From the IMG/VR virus record IMGVR_UViG_3300005563_000017, positions 1 to 41,381 of that record: a DNA stretch of 41,381 bases, one strand, 5' to 3'. Made by a program: the position numbers and the translations under genes. This document shows, piece by piece, positions 14,418-21,323 of this stretch (position 1 is the first letter of the stretch; each line of letters begins with the position of its first letter). This DNA is from a virus. The notes below the pieces were generated by a model, which was not told where the DNA came from, ran no database searches, and saw only the letters and a program-made list of their open reading frames with translations.

Positions 14418-17354
14418 ATGCGCAAACTGATGCTTTGCGTGCTGGCCCTTGCTGCGTCCCTCGCGGCCTCGGGTCAGACCGCCGTGAACTACCTGACCAT
14501 CACCACGAACACCGTCAACGAGATCGCGGACGCCAGCGGCGACGGCATCACTGGCAGGTTTTGCGCGTATGCCACCGACCAGAACGATTTCCCGATCGCG
14601 TTCTCGGTGGCCGGCACTTTCCAGAGCCCGAAATCCTCCGCGTGCGTGAACATCTCGGGCGGCCAGTTTGCGTCCACATACAAGCTCGCGAACCCAGCGG
14701 TGACGCAGCCTTCCGGAATCCGCTACCACGTCACGGTGACGAATACGAAGACCAACCAGGTGACGCAGTACCCGGGCGTGACGATTTCGGTAAGCGCCGG
14801 CGTGAGCACATGGGACTGGGCAAGCTGGAATCCGGCGATTGGGATTCCGTCCATCCCGACCAATGTCATCACGGGTCCGGCGGGTGCGGCGGGCGCGCCT
14901 GGACCAAACTGCGCGACGGGCTCGCCGGCAGGGCACTGCGATCTTGGATCGGCAGAACTTGACGCTGCGTCTGTAGCGGCGCCGACCTCGGTGCAGAGCG
15001 GCGCGGTGAATTCGGTGTTTTACCCGATGCAGTGCGGGACAAGCGCCGCGCCATCGTGGTGCAAGGGCATCTATTTTCGCAAGCAATCGCCGGGGAGTGG
15101 CTACGTATCGACCGATACTCCGACCTGTGCTGTTTCGGGTGGAACCGTGGCCACCGGAGGTACTGCCGCAACGTGCGCCGCTGTCGTGACGCGTGCGGGC
15201 GGGCTCTGGTTTTATGTGACCAATCCTGGGTCGTATTCCACGCTGCCGACCACGGTGACAGTGGGCGGCACGGTGAGCGGCACTGGCGCCTCCGCCTCTC
15301 TGAATACAGTTTTCGGGGCGGATGTGGGTTCATGGACCAACCTGGCAATCGGCAACTGTCCGGTAGATGTGAACGGTTTTTATCACTGCACGATCATCAA
15401 CACAGCAACGGCGGCGCGCCTGCCGATGAACTCGACGATGCACGTCCCGGCCGGCATCGACGTAGAGTGTAAGGGGTCGCCATTAGTTTGGGCTCCCACT
15501 GTGGGCGTGGCGGCGCAATTGGGAAGCCCGCACCCTGGGGTTTCGGCGGATGGACACGCATCCTTTGATTGCCCCCTTCTCGGCCCTGAAATAACCGCCG
15601 GTGCCTATCTTCCCGCAGATACATCGATCGGTATGACCATCGGCGGCGATCCTAGCGTCAGCTATGGCGGGGGTTGGCAGGCCGTCGAAGCCGGAACGCC
15701 TCTCGGCGTTGGGTCGGCTGTGGACGCGACAGCGCAGGGGAACGGGTTCACGATCAAGTCTCGCTACATCGCGGGGTTCCATTATGGCGTGCAGGGCGGG
15801 AACAACTTTTATGTCGATGATTTCTATGTCCAGAGCTGGTATCGCAACTATATAGCGCTCGCGGACACGGCCTGTTTTAACCCTGCAACGTTCTTCGCAG
15901 GGCAAGAGGCTCTGAATATCTACGGTGGCCAGATGTGGGGGAACCGCGCCAACGCGATACGGATGGACTGCGGCAACCACTGGTCTCTGTTTGGTACCCG
16001 CGTCGATTACTCCAACAACGCCGGGTTGGCCGCGCCGTTCGACTGGGCCGGTACGGCGGCAGAAGGTGTGCGCGCCGCCAACGCCGAAATTTACGGGAAG
16101 AATGTATATGTCCAGTGCCACGGGTGCCATCTTGAGCACGCATCCGGGCCGATGATCTACACCTATCAAACTGCTGGGAAATCTGTGCTTCGGCTATTCG
16201 GTGGCACCCTGGTCCCGGCGGCGCCAATCGGCGATGACACGACACTCTCCGCTTGCTCGGGGAACGGCACCACCGTCGCGTTTACCGGCGCGTTCGACGC
16301 CTTGATGACGGGGCTCCAGGGCGGCGGCGGGGCGACGGTGGCGATCAGTGGATTTAGCGGGCCGTGCGCTGCATTCAACGGCCTCACGTTCAACGATATC
16401 TCGATCTCCGGCACGACGTTCACCGCAAACTCATCGGTCGTTGCATCGGGGACCGGCACCGGCCATGCAATTGTGCCCGCGGAGGCTGGCTATATCGCCC
16501 TGAATAAAATTGCAGGATCGCCTGAGGATGTAGTAGTGGACGGTACCTACTCGACCAACGCCAGCGGATCAGGGCAGGCCCTGAATGCCGTGACGCAGTG
16601 GGTGGATAACACAGGCGACGCCGGGGCGGCTGTGTCCGTCATCGGCGGCGAGGGGCAAGGTGGAGCTTATGGGCCACCAAAGACCATATTCTACGGGCTA
16701 AATCCTCAGTACCCGCCCACCATACTCGACAACAACGTACTCATCGACAATCACTTCGAAGGCTCTGCGGGGTCTACGCCGGACCTGATCCTGGTGCCCT
16801 CTACGACTGGGGCTTACGACAGCATCATGACCGGCGGCCGGCTGATCACAGACACTACGTTCCGCATGCAGTCAACGTTGAAGTGCAATGGGATTGCCGG
16901 GCAGCCTGGGTACGCCTTTGGTCCGGGCGGAAGCACTGCGGTGGACACTCGGCTTTGCAGGGTCGCGGCCGGTGTGCTCGATACTCCGGGCACCCTCCAA
17001 GCGGCGTCTTTCGCGGGCAATCAGACTGTATCGATCGCGCCCGGAACGGCCGCCGGCACGGGCGCGACCGCCGTCTGCGACACCGCCGACGGATACGCCT
17101 GCACGAACACTGGAGGAGTGGTCACGCTGGTGTCGGGCACGAGCCCCGGATCAGGTGACGTGCTGTCGATCGTGTGGGGCACAGCGTACTCGTCCAAGCC
17201 GGTGTGCGGCTGGGGCAGCGCGATTGGAACTCCGATCATTGGAGGGACGCAAGGCTACTCCAATCCAGCGACCACGACGACCACCAAGGCGGTGCTCGCG
17301 GTCAGCAGCGCTATCTCCGGCACGTACAAGATCGTCTATCGCTGCGGGCTGTAA
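14418..17354 (+). CDS. Tail fibre/spike with N-terminal signal-like sequence
   Basis: The 978-residue product opens with a textbook signal-like segment (MRKLMLCVLALAASLAASGQ), then an Ig-like domain, a short collagen-like run (GPAGAAGAPGPN, near residue 155), a long Gly/Ala/Thr/Ser-rich section consistent with a right-handed beta-helix (GGGWQAVEAGTPLGVGSAVD; VQGGNNFYVDDFYVQSWYRN), and a C-terminal beta domain with paired cysteines ending KIVYRCGL. Position after the tip protein and before lysis genes indicates a receptor-binding fibre or polysaccharide-degrading spike. A cleavable export signal on a virion protein assembled in the cytoplasm would be odd. GAGGAGAATTCC precedes the ATG. Confidence 0.75.
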   Translation: MRKLMLCVLALAASLAASGQTAVNYLTITTNTVNEIADASGDGITGRFCAYATDQNDFPIAFSVAGTFQSPKSSACVNISGGQFASTYKLANPAVTQPSGIRYHVTVTNTKTNQVTQYPGVTISVSAGVSTWDWASWNPAIGIPSIPTNVITGPAGAAGAPGPNCATGSPAGHCDLGSAELDAASVAAPTSVQSGAVNSVFYPMQCGTSAAPSWCKGIYFRKQSPGSGYVSTDTPTCAVSGGTVATGGTAATCAAVVTRAGGLWFYVTNPGSYSTLPTTVTVGGTVSGTGASASLNTVFGADVGSWTNLAIGNCPVDVNGFYHCTIINTATAARLPMNSTMHVPAGIDVECKGSPLVWAPTVGVAAQLGSPHPGVSADGHASFDCPLLGPEITAGAYLPADTSIGMTIGGDPSVSYGGGWQAVEAGTPLGVGSAVDATAQGNGFTIKSRYIAGFHYGVQGGNNFYVDDFYVQSWYRNYIALADTACFNPATFFAGQEALNIYGGQMWGNRANAIRMDCGNHWSLFGTRVDYSNNAGLAAPFDWAGTAAEGVRAANAEIYGKNVYVQCHGCHLEHASGPMIYTYQTAGKSVLRLFGGTLVPAAPIGDDTTLSACSGNGTTVAFTGAFDALMTGLQGGGGATVAISGFSGPCAAFNGLTFNDISISGTTFTANSSVVASGTGTGHAIVPAEAGYIALNKIAGSPEDVVVDGTYSTNASGSGQALNAVTQWVDNTGDAGAAVSVIGGEGQGGAYGPPKTIFYGLNPQYPPTILDNNVLIDNHFEGSAGSTPDLILVPSTTGAYDSIMTGGRLITDTTFRMQSTLKCNGIAGQPGYAFGPGGSTAVDTRLCRVAAGVLDTPGTLQAASFAGNQTVSIAPGTAAGTGATAVCDTADGYACTNTGGVVTLVSGTSPGSGDVLSIVWGTAYSSKPVCGWGSAIGTPIIGGTQGYSNPATTTTTKAVLAVSSAISGTYKIVYRCGL

Positions 17355-17375
17355 GACGGACCGCAGTAGCACGCC

Positions 17376-17403
17376 AAAGGGCTCGGCTTCGGCCGGGCCC
17401 TTT
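17376..17403 (+). terminator. Terminator with UUCG tetraloop before lysis genes
   Basis: AAAGGGCTCGGC, loop TTCG, GCCGGGCCCTTT form a 12-bp stem with one G-T pair, closed by the very stable C(UUCG)G tetraloop. The T run continues as CCATTGGAGAC, the ribosome site of the muramidase gene. Confidence 0.85.
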
Positions 17404-17417
17404 CCATTGGAGACATC

Positions 17418-17963
17418 ATGGCTGACATCACTCAGGCGGTGGAGTTCGTTCTCCACCAGGAAGACGCGCGCCTTTCGGGCGCCATCACCACGCTGCCGGG
17501 CGACCGCGGCGGCCCTACGCGCTTCGGGCTCGCTTCACGCTTCCACCCGGATCTGGTGAAACAGGGCTACTTCTCGCTCAACGAGGATGGCTCGCCAGAG
17601 ATTCCGCACGACGATGCCCTCGCTATCGCGGAGGCGGTTTACGCGGAGCAGTACGGGACATGCCTGCAGATCGATCAGATCGCCTCGCAGGACATTGCCG
17701 ACCGGCTACTGAGCTTCGCCATCAACGAAGGGCCCCACGAGGCTGTGACGCTCGCGCAGCGCGCCTGTGCGGACTGCGGTCACCCGACAACCGTCGACGG
17801 CCTCATGGGACCGAACACCGTGGCCGCGCTCAATGCCTGCGACCCCGATCAGTGGCGTCAGGCGAACGCCGCGCGTCAGGCGCAGTTTTATCGCAACCTG
17901 GTGGCCGCGCGCCCCGCGATGCTACCCGAACTCGCCGGACTACTCAACCGCGCGAACGCCTGA
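17418..17963 (+). CDS. Endolysin, GH108-type muramidase
   Basis: The 181-residue product matches the glycoside hydrolase 108 layout. A catalytic-type Glu15 (LHQEDARLSG) precedes LPGDRGGPTRFGLA, and the C-terminal half (ADRLLSFAINEGPHEAV; DGLMGPNTVAALNA) resembles the peptidoglycan-binding part that normally accompanies the domain. It cuts the glycan backbone of peptidoglycan at lysis. It has no signal peptide, so export should depend on the downstream holin-like gene. It is the first gene of a compact lysis cassette. Confidence 0.88.
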   Translation: MADITQAVEFVLHQEDARLSGAITTLPGDRGGPTRFGLASRFHPDLVKQGYFSLNEDGSPEIPHDDALAIAEAVYAEQYGTCLQIDQIASQDIADRLLSFAINEGPHEAVTLAQRACADCGHPTTVDGLMGPNTVAALNACDPDQWRQANAARQAQFYRNLVAARPAMLPELAGLLNRANA

Positions 17964-17984
17964 GAAAGAAGGAGGCGGGGAACG

Positions 17985-18716
17985 ATGATTTCGATACTCA
18001 CCGGATTGCTCGCAAGCAAGTGGGGGAAGTACGCGCTCGAGGCCGTCCTCGTCATCGGCCTGGTATTCGGCGCGTACAAGGCCGCGGAGCATATCGGCCG
18101 CGATGCGCAAAAGGCCGCCGACGAGCGGCAGGAGCAGATTGCGAACGAGGCCGCGCGCAAAGACGCGGCCGCGCTCAAGGACGAGCTGGTGCAGCAGGCC
18201 GACGCCAAGGCCTCTGAGGCCGAGCAGCGGGCGCAGGAGGCGCAACAGCAATACACCGAACTGGCCGCCCTGGTAGCGAGTCTCACGCAGAAGTCCGACG
18301 CTGGCCGCCAACAGGTGAGTGCACTCGCCGATTCCGATCTCCACGCCGACATCGTGGCAAAGCTCGGGATTCGCAAGCCAGCCGACAGGACGCCGGGATA
18401 CCTGCCCGCGGAAGAGCGCTCCATCGATAACACCGTCACGCAATACCCGATCGAGCTTGAGAAGAATGACGCGCTCACGAAGGAAGTGGACGCGAAGGCC
18501 GATCAAGTGCAGGCCGTGACCGATCTGGCCGACGCCCGGCAGGCGGCATTCGAGGCCGACGAAAGCTACATTGCCGTGCTCGGCAAATACTACGCGCAGC
18601 TCTTCAACCAGCATGCGCCCCACCGTCGCGCCGCCAAGTGCCTTTACCTCTGGGGATGCGGACGCGTGACCGTCAATCTCGACCCGCCGGGCAGGCTCAC
18701 CGGCAGAAAGGAATAG
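17985..18716 (+). CDS. Spanin-like membrane-anchored coiled-coil protein
   Basis: The 243-residue product has one N-terminal membrane segment (YALEAVLVIGLVFGAYKAA) followed by about 130 residues of charged Ala/Glu/Gln/Lys coiled coil, matching an inner-membrane spanin (Rz type) that bridges to the outer membrane. The C-terminal quarter adds a section with two cysteines (AAKCLYLWGCGRVTVNL). No separate outer-membrane lipoprotein (Rz1) was found embedded or downstream. A spanin implies a Gram-negative (diderm) host. The stop is followed at once by the holin-like gene. Confidence 0.65.
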   Translation: MISILTGLLASKWGKYALEAVLVIGLVFGAYKAAEHIGRDAQKAADERQEQIANEAARKDAAALKDELVQQADAKASEAEQRAQEAQQQYTELAALVASLTQKSDAGRQQVSALADSDLHADIVAKLGIRKPADRTPGYLPAEERSIDNTVTQYPIELEKNDALTKEVDAKADQVQAVTDLADARQAAFEADESYIAVLGKYYAQLFNQHAPHRRAAKCLYLWGCGRVTVNLDPPGRLTGRKE

Positions 18717-18719
18717 GTG

Positions 18720-18941
18720 ATGAAGTTCTTCTCTTTCGTGGCTGGGGTCTTCACCGACGACAACGGCCGGCCATCGTTTTCCCGCGTCGGCGCCGGGATG
18801 GCGCTGGCGTTCGTGTGCGGGTGGGTGTCGTGCGTGGTTCGCGTGACCCATGCGCTCCCCGACTTCGGCGGAGCAGCCTTGTTTATCGGGACGCTCTACG
18901 GCATCAATACCGCCAAGAACGTCTTCAACAAGCCGCAGTGA
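18720..18941 (+). CDS. Small two-span membrane protein, probable holin
   Basis: The 73-residue product has two hydrophobic segments (VGAGMALAFVCGWVSCVV and GGAALFIGTLYGINTA) separated by a short loop, and a basic C-terminus (KNVFNKPQ). Size, topology and position after muramidase and spanin suggest a class II-type holin. The ATG at 18720 is preferred to the adjacent GTG at 18717; AAAGGAA lies just upstream. It ends at a terminator that closes the late transcript. Confidence 0.65.
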   Translation: MKFFSFVAGVFTDDNGRPSFSRVGAGMALAFVCGWVSCVVRVTHALPDFGGAALFIGTLYGINTAKNVFNKPQ

Positions 18942-18946
18942 CAGAC

Positions 18947-18977
18947 CCCCCGGGCCTTACGAGGCCTGGGGGATTTT
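18947..18977 (+). terminator. Terminator closing the late operon
   Basis: CCCCCGGGCC (18947-18956) pairs with GGCCTGGGGG (18963-18972), including one G-T pair, followed by ATTTTC. The loop contains the stop codon of the minus-strand gene, so the 3' ends of two convergent genes share this element. Confidence 0.8.
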
Positions 18978-19175
18978 CTGCTTTCCGAAGCGGGCAAGGG
19001 CTGCCTTTCGCGCTCGCTCGGAACGCTGCTCAGGTGTCATCCGCGCCGCTGCGCCATGGCCGCCAAGACGGGCGCGCTGGATCTTCTGCTCCTCTGTCAT
19101 GGATGCTGCCGCGGCTTTTCCGCCCATGCTCGCGAAAGAGCGGTTCGACTGAAGCGCAGTGTCCGAAAGTAACAT
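18957..19175 (-). CDS. Lone minus-strand small basic repeat protein
   Basis: The only convincing minus-strand gene encodes 72 residues, with GGAGGCGAACA before its ATG. Two tandem units, SMTEEQKIQRARLGGHGAAA and RMTPEQRSERARKAALARFG, share an M-T-x-E-Q...R-A-R...A-A pattern, and the N-terminal part (SFASMGGKAAAA) may be a partial third. Similar Arg/Lys/Ala-rich small proteins are common near mobile elements, but their function is unknown to me. It diverges from the integrase across a 95-bp spacer with an operator-like dyad, so a regulatory or DNA-binding job is possible. It ends inside the late terminator. Confidence 0.75.
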   Translation of the reverse strand: MLLSDTALQSNRSFASMGGKAAAASMTEEQKIQRARLGGHGAAARMTPEQRSERARKAALARFGKQKIPQAS

Positions 19176-19221
19176 TGTTCGCCTCCAGTATGATTACTTT
19201 TCCGTTGCTTAGGGAAAGTAA
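19165..19221. promoter_or_regulatory. Operator-like repeats between divergent genes
   Basis: GAAAGTAA occurs at 19165-19172 and 19214-19221, and its inverse (TTACTTTTC) at 19194-19202. The last two form a dyad: TTACTTTTCC, 8-base centre, GGGAAAGTAA (19194-19221). On either strand it contains TTACTT with a 17-base gap to a weak -10 (AGTAAG or AGTAAT). The third half-site covers the start of the minus-strand gene. It may control integrase and the 72-aa gene together. Confidence 0.5.
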
Positions 19222-19270
19222 GCATGGTACGTTTGCCGAACGGTACCTAGTTCAGCAAAGGATTGCATTT

Positions 19271-20431
19271 ATGCCCGGTCCTCGATCAGCGACAGGAGAG
19301 ACGCGCGCGGATACAGTTGCCCAACACACACTGGGGCACTTGGATTGCCCTGTGTGCGAAAGGGCCCGTATCTTGACACTCTCGAAAATCTCTTGCTCAT
19401 TGCCATTTCGAACCGCCTCAAGCCTCTGGTTAGATTCTCGCTCATTTCAAGGAATTCCGGGAGGCATAACTGCTCGCTACTTGCGACCGACAACCGAAAA
19501 GTCCTACCGCCAGTACATCACGTCGCTCAGTCTTTTCTTCGGTGATCTTCGCCTCGAACAGGTCCACCTCGGACATGTGCGCCAATATCAGGAGGCGCGC
19601 GTGGCAGGGACGGAGCCGTTCATCCGCAAGCGCCGCCCTAACAAGAACGTCCAGGCGGATCGCTGTCCGGCAGGTCCGAAGAAGGTCAATCAGGAGCTGT
19701 CGATCCTCAAGATGATCCTGCGGCGCGCCGGCTGCTGGACTGAGGAAATGGAAGAATTCTATGAGCCGTTCCGGGAGGATGCGACCGATGTCCCGCGCGC
19801 CCTCTTGCCGGAAGAGCAGAAGCGATGGCTTGAAATTGCCCTGATGCGCGAGCGCTGGTGGATCGTCTACTGGTACTCCCAGCTCGCCTTCGGCACAAGC
19901 ATGGGAACGAACGAGATTCGGTCTCTGCGCGTGGGCGATGTGAACCTGATGCACCGCATCGTCAATGTTCCTTCGGCAGGCGCGAAGAACGCTTACCGGG
20001 CGCGGACGATACCCATCACCAGCGCTGACACGCTCTGGGCCGCGGAGCAGCTTGTGGCGCGGGCCAGGGATCTCGGGGCTTGTTCGCCGATGCATTTCCT
20101 TTTTCCGTTTCGCCGGCCTCCAGCCGACTTCGATCCCACTCGCCCGATGACGGTAAGCGGCATCAAGAAGCCCTGGGAAGAGGTTCGCGCGGCCTCCGGG
20201 CTGAGATGGTTCAGGCCGTACGATACGCGCCACACGGCGCTTACCAGGTGGGCCGAATCGGGAATGGACGCGGCTACGCTGATGTCGCTCGCCGGCCATG
20301 TGACCCCGCGCATGATGCGCCACTACGTGCACATCTCCGAAGGCGTGAAGCGTGCGCAGTTGGGGAGCGTGCCGCGGATCGGGCCAGCTTCGGTCACGGT
20401 GCCGTTCTATATGGCAAAGAGCCGCGCCTGA
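19271..20431 (+). CDS. int: Tyrosine-family integrase
   Basis: The ATG at 19271 has AAAGGA eight bases upstream and gives 386 residues; a longer open frame runs back into the holin gene but lacks a better start. The N-terminal part includes a CPVC pair. The middle (YRQYITSLSLFFGDLRLEQV) is the SAM-like core-binding domain. The catalytic domain shows NEIRSLRVGD (first Arg), a Lys in the AGAKNAYRARTIPI beta turn, YDTRHTALT (Arg320; the usual first His is Tyr317), LAGH (His343) and the nucleophile Tyr352 in RHYVHIS. It would recombine the attP about 140 bases downstream with a host tRNA gene. Confidence 0.92.
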   Translation: MPGPRSATGETRADTVAQHTLGHLDCPVCERARILTLSKISCSLPFRTASSLWLDSRSFQGIPGGITARYLRPTTEKSYRQYITSLSLFFGDLRLEQVHLGHVRQYQEARVAGTEPFIRKRRPNKNVQADRCPAGPKKVNQELSILKMILRRAGCWTEEMEEFYEPFREDATDVPRALLPEEQKRWLEIALMRERWWIVYWYSQLAFGTSMGTNEIRSLRVGDVNLMHRIVNVPSAGAKNAYRARTIPITSADTLWAAEQLVARARDLGACSPMHFLFPFRRPPADFDPTRPMTVSGIKKPWEEVRAASGLRWFRPYDTRHTALTRWAESGMDAATLMSLAGHVTPRMMRHYVHISEGVKRAQLGSVPRIGPASVTVPFYMAKSRA

Positions 20432-20498
20432 ACGTCAACGAGCGAGCCCTGCACCGAGCGCTGGCCGTGGGGCTTGCTTATTGTGGAAAAAATAGTGC

Positions 20499-20527
20499 TT
20501 GCTTTCGCGGGCAAGTATGCATAATAA
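20499..20527 (+). promoter_or_regulatory. Strong sigma-70-type promoter of the early operon
   Basis: TTGCTT (20499-20504), 17-base spacer, TAATAA (20522-20527). CTTGC and GCAAG form a small dyad across the -35 and spacer, a possible repressor site. Transcription would begin near 20534 and run through attP into the early genes. Confidence 0.7.
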
Positions 20528-20570
20528 TCCTTTCCAGCAAAGAACCTCCTGCTGAGTGCGCTAAATGCGA

Positions 20571-20645
20571 CCTACGGGTAGAGGCGCTTGAACCTACGGA
20601 TTCATAACCCGTAGGTCGACAGTTCGATCCTGTCCTCCGCCACCA
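20571..20645 (+). other. attP: attP: 3' part of a tRNA(CAU) gene
   Basis: The segment contains an anticodon arm (CCTACGG ... CCGTAGG, anticodon CAT at 20603-20605), a perfect T arm (GACAG-TTCGATC-CTGTC, 20618-20634), the 3' acceptor strand CTCCGCC, discriminator A and encoded CCA (20643-20645). The matching 5' acceptor strand GGCGGAG and a normal D arm are absent upstream, so it is not a complete tRNA. A 3' tRNA fragment right after an integrase is the classic attP that restores the host tRNA upon integration. The target is tRNA-Met or tRNA-Ile2, both having CAU. The exact core boundary is unknown. Confidence 0.85.
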
Positions 20646-20837
20646 GATTCACGGCACGAGCAAGCTCCTTCCTCCAGTAAATCGCAGAAAATCAGCAACC
20701 TCAGCACAACCGGCGATATCGGCTGACCTCCTCCGTCTGCCTTCGACCAATGGGATTTCGTCCCTCGGTCGGTCGCCTCTGCAGCCTTAGCGCGGCTGCC
20801 ACCCTGCGCGGGACCACCGCGCGTGTGCGAGGTGCAC
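20646..20837 (+). promoter_or_regulatory. Early leader with two adjacent GC hairpins
   Basis: No gene is seen between attP and 20838. GCAGCC/GGCTGC (20781-20799, 7-base loop) and GCGCGG/CCGCGC (20806-20822, 5-base loop) lie just before the first early gene. Without T runs they are more likely attenuator-like or RNA-stabilising than simple terminators. Confidence 0.4.
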
Positions 20838-21323
20838 ATGACTCTTTCGATCTCCTCCGGCGCCGCGACGCCAGACCCACTCGACCCGATGCTGCAGAAC
20901 TCGATCATGATGGCGGACTGCATCCTCCGCGCCCTGACCGGGCTACCCCGACACAACCCCGTTCCCCAGGCCGACGGCTACGCGGACGCATGCCCCGGCT
21001 GCACCGGCGCCTCCGACGATCACATCGCTGCTTGCGCGTTATCGCCCGACGCTGTCGCGAAGGCTCTTGACAAGAAAGAGCCTGCTGGCCTGAAACCATT
21101 CGACCTCGACGCAGCGATGCGCGGCGCGGCGTTCATTCACCGCTTCGACATCGGACGCCCGCGGTGGGAACAACGCATATTGCGCAAGGTTCGCTTCTTC
21201 GACGACCCCGACCATCCGGCCTACCTGGTTTGGTCCGAAGAGTGGCTGGTTTATCCGGCCGACGATGAAGGGATCGAGGAAATGTCTCGCGACTTCCGCA
21301 TGGTGGAGGTCGTCAATGGCTAA
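20838..21323 (+). CDS. Hypothetical first early protein
   Basis: The ATG at 20838 with GAGG upstream is favoured over a GTG at 20823. The 161-residue product has an N-terminal region with a CPGC pair and further cysteines, and a C-terminal domain rich in aromatic and acidic residues (LRKVRFFDDPDHPAYLVWSE, then EWLVYPADDEG). I do not recognise a family. It is the first gene after the early promoter and overlaps the recombinase gene by 8 bases, which suggests coupling to recombination functions. Confidence 0.7.
   Translation: MTLSISSGAATPDPLDPMLQNSIMMADCILRALTGLPRHNPVPQADGYADACPGCTGASDDHIAACALSPDAVAKALDKKEPAGLKPFDLDAAMRGAAFIHRFDIGRPRWEQRILRKVRFFDDPDHPAYLVWSEEWLVYPADDEGIEEMSRDFRMVEVVNG

Noticed and set aside
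18638-19270. N-terminal extension of the integrase into the holin gene
   Set aside because: The extra 211 codons overlap two lysis genes and the minus-strand gene and are Arg-rich shadow sequence; ATG 19271 has a ribosome site.
20571-20645. A functional phage tRNA gene
   Set aside because: The 5' acceptor strand and D arm that would match the 3' half are missing, so it is an attachment-site fragment.
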